Below, one piece after another: positions 33,907 through 40,247 of a stretch of DNA of 40,247 nt; positions within the stretch are counted from its first letter, which is position 1, and the number at the start of each line of letters is the position of its first letter. The stretch spans positions 1-40,247 of the forward strand of contig DASPGW010000130.1 of assembly GCA_035620395.1 (NCBI GenBank), in the 5' to 3' direction. The position numbers and the translations under genes were made by a program. A model generated the notes under the pieces. The model was not told where the DNA came from and ran no database searches. It was given only the letters and a program-made list of their open reading frames with translations. The DNA is from Desulfuromonadales bacterium (GTDB taxonomy: Bacteria; Desulfobacterota; Desulfuromonadia; Desulfuromonadales; DASPGW01).

Positions 33907-34623
33907 ATGATGGATCTGGCAGAAATTCGCAAAAAAGCCAAAACTCGACCGAAATCGGGCGGGCAGGCATCGATCGCCGAGACGAAGTCTTCCCCCCGTG
34001 CTGTCGTCTCCATCCAGGGGGCTCCGGCAGAGCAGGGATCTCCGCCTCCGGTCATGCCGCTTTCCGCCATCCAGCCGCTGCCGGGCCATGAGGATCCGCT
34101 GGAGGCTCTTTTCAACTTTCGACCCGATGTCGCTCTCGCCTCCGAAGAGAGCTACCTGCAAACTTTGCGGGGGCAGGATGAGCAGAAGGCCGAGGTTCTT
34201 TGCGAATGGCTGACCTTTCGCCTGGGCAGCGAAGAATACGCTCTCGATATCGCCGGCGTCAGCGAAATCATCAAGCTCCGTGAAATTACCGATATCCCGC
34301 GTGTGCCGGAGTTCATTCTGGGAATCATCTCGCTGCGCGGAATCATTGTCCCGATATTCGATTTAAAAAAACGGCTCAAACTCGGAGTCAGTGAACTGAC
34401 GCCGGCTTCCCGCATCATCGTCTGCCAATGGGGTGAGCGCTCCGCCGGACTGTTGGTCGACAGCATTTCCCAGGTGGTTCGGATTCCTGCCGGCGGGGTC
34501 GAATCCCCACCCGCCGTTCTCTCCGGAGTCGATCGCGAACTGCTGAACGGGGTTGGGCGGATTCAGGGTCGGATGCTGATCCTGCTCGACCTGGCGAATG
34601 TTCTGAATGCAGAACTCAACTGA
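33907..34623 (+). CDS. CheW-like coupling protein with a long N-terminal extension
   Basis: A 238-residue protein. The last 140 residues form a CheW domain (LTFRLGSEEYALDIAGVSEIIK ... IPRVPEFILGIISLRGIIVPIFDLKKRL), which in chemosensory arrays links receptors to CheA. The first 95 residues are Pro/Ser/Ala-rich, begin with a basic helical stretch (LAEIRKKAKTRPKSG) and look disordered. The stop of this gene is followed within 24 bases by the second receiver gene. A tail like this could bind another operon product, by inference only. Confidence 0.9.
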   Translation: MMDLAEIRKKAKTRPKSGGQASIAETKSSPRAVVSIQGAPAEQGSPPPVMPLSAIQPLPGHEDPLEALFNFRPDVALASEESYLQTLRGQDEQKAEVLCEWLTFRLGSEEYALDIAGVSEIIKLREITDIPRVPEFILGIISLRGIIVPIFDLKKRLKLGVSELTPASRIIVCQWGERSAGLLVDSISQVVRIPAGGVESPPAVLSGVDRELLNGVGRIQGRMLILLDLANVLNAELN

Positions 34624-34646
34624 TGCCTCAGGAAAGGAGTCATTCG

Positions 34647-35018
34647 ATGCCCAAGAAAAAAATTCTGGTGGTCGAAGACGAGGAGAGTCTGCTCAAACTG
34701 GAGAGCATTCTGCTGACGTCGAAGGGATACGAAGTCAGGGGGGTGCCCAACGGACAGGCGGCACTCGATGCCATTGCCGAGGAACAGCCTGATCTGGTGC
34801 TGCTCGACATCATGCTCCCGGAAATCGATGGATTCGAGGTCTGCCGCCGGATCAAGAGCGATCCGGCTACCCGGGATATCCCGGTGGTCATGCTGACCGC
34901 CAAAAAGACCCGTGATGATATGGCGAGAGGGGAAAAGGTCGGTGCCGACTGGTATATCACCAAGCCCTTCAAATCAGCCATGGTGATCGAAACCATCCAG
35001 AGGTTTCTTGTCAAATGA
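34647..35018 (+). CDS. Second CheY-like response regulator
   Basis: A 123-residue receiver-only protein. The acidic pocket is in LVVEDEESLL, the phospho-acceptor is Asp54 in LVLLDIMLPEIDG, and the Lys is in YITKPFKS. The ATG at 34647 is chosen because an AGGAAAGGAG ribosome binding site lies just upstream; an earlier ATG at 34623 overlaps the CheW stop and would add eight non-family residues. Its stop overlaps the next CheW start by four bases (ATGA). It resembles PilH/PhoB-type receivers more than flagellar CheY. Confidence 0.92.
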   Translation: MPKKKILVVEDEESLLKLESILLTSKGYEVRGVPNGQAALDAIAEEQPDLVLLDIMLPEIDGFEVCRRIKSDPATRDIPVVMLTAKKTRDDMARGEKVGADWYITKPFKSAMVIETIQRFLVK

Positions 35019-35551
35019 GTATAGAGCGTGAGCAACAGTCTGTTTCCGGAGCTGCTCGGGAAGGGGTCCGGCAGGAGATTCAACTGGCCTGTTTCCGCAT
35101 CGGCACCGAGATGTACGCTCTCGACATCATGCGGATCAGGGAGATCATCCGTCCGCAGCGGTTGACTCCCGTACCCAAGGCGCCACCCTTCATCGAAGGG
35201 GTCATCAACCTTCGCGGTGCCGTCGTTCCGGTGGTCGATCTGCGCAAGCGTTTCGAGCAGCCCGCCGCCGGCTCTGAACGCCGGACGCGTATATTGATTT
35301 GTTCCCTGGCCGGCAAGGTTATCGGCCTGATGGTGGACGAGGTCGCTGAAGTCCGCCGTTATACCCGGCAGGAAATTCAGCCTTCGCCCCAATTTCTTCG
35401 AGGGCGCGGATCCGAGTTCTTTCTCGGGGTCTGCCGGCGTGAGGACCAACTGGTGATGCTGATCGATCTGGAAAAGATTCTTTCGTCCGGAGAGCGGATC
35501 GATCTTGAAAGCATCCAGAAATTGCAGGGCGAAGCGATCACCACGGCCTGA
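35015..35551 (+). CDS. Second CheW-like coupling protein
   Basis: A 178-residue CheW protein with a short N-terminal tail (about 25 residues) and a full CheW domain (IQLACFRIGTEMYALDIMRIREIIRPQRLTPVPKAPPFIEGVINLRGAVVPVVDLRKRF). Two CheW genes in one operon could couple two receptor groups to the same CheA. It is translationally coupled to the preceding receiver by an ATGA overlap. Confidence 0.93.
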   Translation: MSIEREQQSVSGAAREGVRQEIQLACFRIGTEMYALDIMRIREIIRPQRLTPVPKAPPFIEGVINLRGAVVPVVDLRKRFEQPAAGSERRTRILICSLAGKVIGLMVDEVAEVRRYTRQEIQPSPQFLRGRGSEFFLGVCRREDQLVMLIDLEKILSSGERIDLESIQKLQGEAITTA

Positions 35552-35600
35552 AGTTGTTTCCTTTGCCGCTGTTACCGATTTTGATTGATGCGAGGTTTTG

Positions 35601-36521
35601 ATGATTGCCAGCTGTCCGGCTTGCACTGCCCGTTTTCGTCTTGACCGTCAACGCCTCGGGGGAAAAAGGATCACCCTGCGTTGCAGTCGCTGCCACCAGG
35701 TTTTCAAGATGGAAGTCGCGGTACCTTCGTCAGCTGCCGGCCCTTACCGTGTTCTGGTAGCGCACAGTGACGAAAGTCTTTGCACGACCCTCGGCGAGAT
35801 TCTCGCCAGGGACGGTTTTACCTTTCAGATATGCCATAACGGGCATGAGGCATTGCGGGCGATGGAAGCTGCTCCACCCGAGGTTGCCCTCATCGATGTG
35901 GCCTTGCCCGGCCTTTTCGCCTTTGAACTGGTCGACAAGGTGCGCAACCGTCCTGCCCTCAAAGAGGTCAAGATTCTACTGCTTTCCTCGGTCTACAACA
36001 AGATGGCCTACAAGCGGATGCCCACTTCGCTTTACGGGGCGGACGACTACATCGAGAAGCACCACATTCCTGACGACCTCGTCCCGAAAATCAACAGCCT
36101 CATCACCCATGCCAAGCCGCTGAGAAAACGACAGGTTCAGCCCCGGGAGGAAGTTGTGGCCGGCAAGCTGTTGGAGCCGCAGGAAGCTGCCGCCGAGGGC
36201 AAGGAGTACTTCGAGGAAATCAACATGCTGATCCGCTCGGCCGAGGAGCGGGAGATGGCGGCCGCTACTTCCCTGGAAGCGCAGGAAAATGCCCGGCGTC
36301 TGGCGCGAAGCATCGTCACTGATATTGCCCTTTACAACCAGGAGCGGGTCGAGGAAGGGATACGCACAGGGCGGTTTCATGAACTCCTGGAGATGGAGAT
36401 CGCCGAGGGAAGGCGGCTGTTTGCCGAACGTGTCGGTTCCTCGGTGCATGCTCAGGAGGATTTTCTGCAGACGGCCTTTGCGGCCCTTATTGAGCGCCGC
36501 CGGAAAGAGCTTCAGCTCTGA
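35601..36521 (+). CDS. Zinc-ribbon protein with a modified receiver domain
   Basis: A 306-residue three-part protein. Residues 1-38 form an MJ0042-type zinc ribbon (Cys5, Cys8, Cys28, Cys31). Residues about 48-170 form a receiver domain with phospho-acceptor-like Asp99 in VALIDVALPG. The usual acidic pair after strand 1 is replaced by His-Ser (VLVAHSDESL), so phosphorylation may be weak or absent. The rest (about 190-306) is predicted helical and charged (VEEGIRTGRFHELLEMEIAEGRRLF). The start is ATG 35601, three bases inside a possible TTG start. It lies 49 bases after the second CheW. The fold assignment is good; the function is unknown. Confidence 0.82.
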   Translation: MIASCPACTARFRLDRQRLGGKRITLRCSRCHQVFKMEVAVPSSAAGPYRVLVAHSDESLCTTLGEILARDGFTFQICHNGHEALRAMEAAPPEVALIDVALPGLFAFELVDKVRNRPALKEVKILLLSSVYNKMAYKRMPTSLYGADDYIEKHHIPDDLVPKINSLITHAKPLRKRQVQPREEVVAGKLLEPQEAAAEGKEYFEEINMLIRSAEEREMAAATSLEAQENARRLARSIVTDIALYNQERVEEGIRTGRFHELLEMEIAEGRRLFAERVGSSVHAQEDFLQTAFAALIERRRKELQL

Positions 36522-36544
36522 ACGGCGGCCCGGACGATTTATCA

Positions 36545-38557
36545 GTGGAAGAAAGAGAACAGATTCATCGAATGCTCCTGTCCCTTCAGGAAGAAGAACG
36601 CATGCAAGGGCTCAAGGCCTTGGGGCGCCACGGTGTCGAAACCGACCTGGGCCTGGTTTGTCAGGCTCTGGGCGATGAGAGCTGGCGCGTCCGCAAGGAG
36701 GCTGTGCAACTTTTTCTCGAGATGCCGCGGGCCAGCGAGCTGGCTGGCGAGGTGATCGAGCTACTGCACGCACAAGAAAACGCGGGCCTGCGCAACGCTG
36801 CCGTCGAGATTCTGGTGCGACTCGGCTCGCAGGCGGTCCCGTTTCTGCTCGAAGAGCTTTCCTGCAGCGATCGCGACGTACGCAAATTCGTTCTCGATAT
36901 CCTGGGTGACATCGGTGATGAGAGCTGCGCCCGGTGGATGCTGCCGGCACTCTCAGACCCGGACGAAAATGTCCGTTCCGCTGCGGCGGAAAATCTGGGT
37001 AAACTATGTGCCGCCGAAGCTGTGCCGATGCTTCTCGATGCCATGGACCATGCCGACCTCTGGTTGCGCTTTACCATATTGGAGGCCCTGGCCCGTATTG
37101 GCGAGGCGGTCCCCGTCGCCAGGCTGCTTGAATTTTCGGACCAGAAATTGTTGCGGAAAGCCCTCTTCGACTGTCTCGGGCGAATCGGCGGCATAGACGC
37201 GGTTCCTGTACTCATCTGCGGGCTGGCCGACGACATGCGCAACGTCAGGGAGGCAGCCATCGTCGCTCTGGACCGGATTGCCGCATCCTTGCCCGATGCA
37301 ATCGACGAGGTCCTGTCCGGACTCGCCGGCACTCCGGCTGCCGAAGCGGTGGCGAGTGCACTGGAATGTTCCGACCCTGCCATTGGCCAGGCAGCGGTGC
37401 GACTTCTGCGCGGGACGGGTGACGTGCGGTTTGCGCCGCAGCTGCTGGCTCTGTTCGAAAATGAGCTTTTGCGTGAGGAGGCCGCAGCCGCCCTGGTCGT
37501 CATGGGGTGTCCGGCCACCTGCTCCCTGCTGGAGTTATGGCCGACCGCCAGCAGTCGAACACGGGTCTATCTCGCTTATCTCGTCGGCGAGTCGCGTTGT
37601 GTCGATGGCCTGGCACTGCTGTGTTCCGGCTTGAAATACGGGGATTCAGAGCTGCAACTCGTCTCCGCCCAGGCGCTTGGCAAACTCGGCGAGACCGCTG
37701 CTATAGACCCTCTGACGGAAACCCTGTGCCGTGCGCGGGATGAGGTTCGCGAAGTGACCACGCAGGCGCTTTGCCGTCTGAGCGAGACGCATCCGCAGGA
37801 AGTTCTCCAAAGGCTTCGACCCCTGCAGGCTGGCGACGATGCCGAATTGCGCATGCAGGTCATTACGATCTTCGGCCAGTTGGAAAGCCCCGAGGTCGAG
37901 AGTTGTCTCGCTTTCGCCGTGAAGGATGAATCCCCGCTGGTGCGGCGGGCGGCGGTGCGGGCCTTCGAGAGACGCTCTGGAGAAAATCGTCTCCCGACGC
38001 TGATGCTGGCGTTGACGGACGAGGACGCCGAAGTCCGCCGCCTGGCGGCCGAATCGCTCGGCATGACAGCGGACAGCCAGGCGACTGCCCCTCTGGAACT
38101 CGCCCTGCAGGATGAAGATATCTGGGTACGGGCTGCCGCTGTCCGCTCCCTGGGCCGGCTGGGCACGGCCGATGTTTTTGCCCCGATTTGCCGGGCGCTG
38201 CAGGACCCCGTCGGCCTGGTGGCGATTGCCGCATTGGAAGCCCTGGCCGGACTCGACGTCTGGCGGGCTTGTCCGGCGATGGTTCAGGCTCTGCAGCACG
38301 CTGACGAAGAGGTGGTCAATGTGGCGTTAAATCTGCTGGCTGCAAGCGGGCAACGGGACTGGTTGCCCGCAGCCGTCGAGCCGCTGCTCAACCATCGGCA
38401 TTGGGAGGTGCGCAGCGCGTTTGTCCGCACCCTGGCGTCTCTGGAAGGTCCCGCCTGCGCTCCCCTGCTCGAGGAGCGGCTACTGCTCGAGGGGGAAGAG
38501 TTGGTGCGTCAGCTCATTCAGGAGATCCTGAGCGAGCTGCGGGATTCGCGTGGATAG
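36545..38557 (+). CDS. Large HEAT-repeat protein of the chemosensory operon
   Basis: A 670-residue soluble protein made almost entirely of about 20 HEAT/PBS-lyase-like repeats of 30 residues, with the recurring pattern of alternate Ala/Leu helices, D-x-x-V-R turns and LG-x-x-G pairs (for example DRDVRKFVLDILGDIGDESC and DEDIWVRAAAVRSLGRLGT). No enzyme motif, signal peptide or membrane segment is present. Such repeats form protein-binding solenoids. A GTG at 36545 starts it 23 bases after the zinc-ribbon gene; an ATG at 36572 is possible. It overlaps cheR by 8 bases, so it is firmly part of the operon. A HEAT-repeat protein accompanies one chemosensory system of Myxococcus, from memory. Confidence 0.85.
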   Translation: MEEREQIHRMLLSLQEEERMQGLKALGRHGVETDLGLVCQALGDESWRVRKEAVQLFLEMPRASELAGEVIELLHAQENAGLRNAAVEILVRLGSQAVPFLLEELSCSDRDVRKFVLDILGDIGDESCARWMLPALSDPDENVRSAAAENLGKLCAAEAVPMLLDAMDHADLWLRFTILEALARIGEAVPVARLLEFSDQKLLRKALFDCLGRIGGIDAVPVLICGLADDMRNVREAAIVALDRIAASLPDAIDEVLSGLAGTPAAEAVASALECSDPAIGQAAVRLLRGTGDVRFAPQLLALFENELLREEAAAALVVMGCPATCSLLELWPTASSRTRVYLAYLVGESRCVDGLALLCSGLKYGDSELQLVSAQALGKLGETAAIDPLTETLCRARDEVREVTTQALCRLSETHPQEVLQRLRPLQAGDDAELRMQVITIFGQLESPEVESCLAFAVKDESPLVRRAAVRAFERRSGENRLPTLMLALTDEDAEVRRLAAESLGMTADSQATAPLELALQDEDIWVRAAAVRSLGRLGTADVFAPICRALQDPVGLVAIAALEALAGLDVWRACPAMVQALQHADEEVVNVALNLLAASGQRDWLPAAVEPLLNHRHWEVRSAFVRTLASLEGPACAPLLEERLLLEGEELVRQLIQEILSELRDSRG

Positions 38558-39437
38558 CCGACCGATGCTCTTCTTCGCTCCCGAGATTCCGATGAGTAAC
38601 GAGGAGTTCCGTCTGCTGCGGGATTTTGTCTACCAACACTGCGGACTCCATTTCAACGAGGAGTCGAAGTACCTGCTGGAAAAGCGCCTCGGCAAGCGCC
38701 TCCAGCACCACCGACTGAAGAATTTCAAGGACTATTACTACCTTCTGCGCTATGGTCAGCAGAAGGAGCAGGAACTCACCGAAGTCATCGACGTCCTTAC
38801 CACCAACGAAACCTATTTCTTTCGGGAGGAGTTCCAGCTCAAGACCTTTACCCAGGAGATTCTTCCGGAGATCCGGGCGCGCAAGGAGAAAGCCGGCGAC
38901 CGGCGACTGCGGATCTGGAGTGCCGGCTGCTCGACTGGCGAGGAGCCTTATACCATCGCCATGCTGCTACTCGATATGCCTGCCTTCCGGGACTGGCAGA
39001 TCGATATCATCGGCACCGACATCAGCCAGAAGGTTTTGCAGGCGGCGCGCAAGGGAGTTTACGGCAGTGCCTCTTTCCGGGCCACCGACTCCTCCTATCT
39101 GCAGCGCTATTTTGTTGAAGCTGAGGATAAATACCGGGTTGCCGACCAGGTCAAAAGCCTGGTGACGATCAGTCATCTCAACCTCTTCGATACCCCCCGG
39201 GTGGCTCTGCTGGGAAAAATGGATGTGGTTTTTTGTCGCAACGTCATCATCTATTTCGACCTGCCGGCGAAAAAAAGGGTCGTAGAGAGTTTCTACCAGC
39301 GACTGCGGCCGGAGGGTTTTCTGCTGCTCGGCCATTCAGAGTCGTTGATGAACATCAGCAACGCCTTCGTCCTGCGCCACTACGTTCATGACATGGTCTA
39401 TCAGCGTCCCGAGCTCGCCGCGCCGGAGGGGTTATGA
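38550..39437 (+). CDS. cheR: Chemoreceptor methyltransferase CheR
   Basis: A 295-residue S-adenosylmethionine-dependent methyltransferase that methylates glutamates of chemoreceptors. The N-terminal helical domain (FRLLRDFVYQHCGLHFNEESKYLLEKRLGKRL) and the SAM-binding motif IWSAGCSTGEEPYTIAML (about residues 119-136) are clear, followed by VVFCRNVIIYFD. The GTG at 38550 overlaps the HEAT gene; ATGs at 38565 and 38592 are alternatives, and I favour one of the first two because FAPEIPMSNEEF reads like a family start. Presence of cheR and cheB implies that methylated receptors exist elsewhere in the genome. Confidence 0.93.
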   Translation: MDSRPMLFFAPEIPMSNEEFRLLRDFVYQHCGLHFNEESKYLLEKRLGKRLQHHRLKNFKDYYYLLRYGQQKEQELTEVIDVLTTNETYFFREEFQLKTFTQEILPEIRARKEKAGDRRLRIWSAGCSTGEEPYTIAMLLLDMPAFRDWQIDIIGTDISQKVLQAARKGVYGSASFRATDSSYLQRYFVEAEDKYRVADQVKSLVTISHLNLFDTPRVALLGKMDVVFCRNVIIYFDLPAKKRVVESFYQRLRPEGFLLLGHSESLMNISNAFVLRHYVHDMVYQRPELAAPEGL

Positions 39438-40247
39438 ACAGTCTGGTGCGGGTGCTGGTGGTGGATGATTCGGCCTACAATAGGCGAACCATCATTCAAA
39501 TGCTGGAGTCGCTGCCGGCAGTGGAGGTCATCGGATATGCCTGCGACGGTGAGGAAGCGTTGCGCAAGGTCATCGATCTGAAGCCGGACCTGGTCACGCT
39601 CGACCTCGAAATGCCGCGCATGGACGGCTTCACCTTCCTGCGGATCGTCATGCAGAGCCGGCCGACGCCCGTCATCGTTGTTTCAGCCCGCTCCGAGGAT
39701 GCGAATGTTTTCAAGGCTCTGGAGTTCGGCGCCGTCGAATTCGTTGCCAAGCCTTCAGCCCGGATTTCTCCGGAACTGTTCAACATCCGTGATGACCTGC
39801 TGCATAAGGTGCGCGAAATCGCCCGGACGGATATGAACAAGGTGCTGAAACGGTCCGTGCTGCAGCGGTCGCTGCCTGGTCGTCCGCCCGCTCGGGTTGC
39901 GCCGTCTGCCAGAGCGGTGTCGGAGTACCATTTGGAACAGGTGGTGATCGGCGCGTCGACGGGAGGGCCGCCTGCCCTGCAGGCCATTTTCTCGGCGATC
40001 CAGCGGCCCATCCCGGTTGCCTTTGCCGTAACCCAGCATATGCCGCCAGGATTTACCCGGGCCTTCGCCGAGCGCCTGAATAAGTGTTCCGCTCTGGAAA
40101 TTCGGGAAGCCCGTTCAGGTGACATGGTACGAGCGGGACAGGTCCTCATCGCGCCCGGCGGCCGCAATCTTGTTTTTCGCCGCAGCGGCGCCGACGTTGT
40201 CGCCCAGGTGCTCGAACCGAGCCCCGACCAGCGCTATGTTCCTTCGG
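39434..40247 (+). CDS. cheB: Chemoreceptor methylesterase CheB (3' end missing)
   Basis: The first 271 residues of CheB; the window ends before the stop. A receiver domain (Asp57 in LVTLDLEMPRMDG) leads through a linker rich in basic residues to the methylesterase domain with Ser175 (IGASTGGPPALQ) and His202 (TQHMPPGFTRAF). It removes methyl groups from receptors, and in some species deamidates them, and is activated by CheA phosphorylation. The ATG overlaps the cheR stop (ATGA). Confidence 0.94.
   Translation, partial: MNSLVRVLVVDDSAYNRRTIIQMLESLPAVEVIGYACDGEEALRKVIDLKPDLVTLDLEMPRMDGFTFLRIVMQSRPTPVIVVSARSEDANVFKALEFGAVEFVAKPSARISPELFNIRDDLLHKVREIARTDMNKVLKRSVLQRSLPGRPPARVAPSARAVSEYHLEQVVIGASTGGPPALQAIFSAIQRPIPVAFAVTQHMPPGFTRAFAERLNKCSALEIREARSGDMVRAGQVLIAPGGRNLVFRRSGADVVAQVLEPSPDQRYVPS

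Overview
The window looks like a chromosomal segment of a GC-rich member of the Desulfuromonadia (Geobacter/Desulfuromonas-like bacteria, formerly Deltaproteobacteria). This is inferred from gene content and order, protein style, and the chemosensory operon that mixes che genes with DUF4388, ExeA-type ATPase and HEAT-repeat proteins. No ribosomal RNA is present, so the lineage call is moderate. Nothing indicates a plasmid or prophage. The only mobile element is one IS5-type insertion sequence with a frameshifted transposase.

Region 1 (1-4218) is nucleotide biosynthesis on the + strand: the 3' part of purL, then purQ, purF and pyrE, closed by a hairpin terminator shared with the convergent operon. 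Region 2 (4238-6347, - strand) is nadB, a stand-alone chorismate mutase and a 69-residue orphan copy of the N-terminal domain of DAHP synthase. A divergent promoter pair separates it from a secreted lytic transglycosylase and pgsA (6544-7730). Region 3 (7769-16741) holds tRNA-Gly, rlmKL, folA, a zinc-ribbon membrane protein, a small secreted protein, an alpha/beta hydrolase, tRNA-Cys with a palindromic promoter, a TauE/SafE permease, a Memo-family protein and gltX.

Region 4 (16866-20740) has wrbA, the IS5-type element, a TatD-radical SAM fusion, and an intergenic stretch with dispersed repeats. Region 5 (20740-25064, - strand) is the tmk-holB-ricT-metG operon, followed after a terminator by the tatD fusion. 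This order resembles the Bacillus tmk-holB-yaaT-metS-tatD neighbourhood. Region 6 (25149-29231, + strand) is rnc, an uncharacterised radical SAM gene, era and der, which are RNA processing and ribosome assembly functions. Near-consensus divergent promoters serve tmk and rnc.

Region 7 (29243-40247, + strand) is the most distinctive part. It is a tightly packed, probably single operon: DUF4388 protein, CheY-like, CheA, ExeA-like AAA ATPase, CheW with a long N-terminal tail, a second receiver, a second CheW, a zinc-ribbon protein with an altered receiver, a 670-residue HEAT-repeat protein, CheR, and CheB (cut by the window edge). No chemoreceptor or flagellar gene is visible. The accessory proteins suggest a chemosensory pathway that may control something other than flagella, but the output cannot be read from this sequence.
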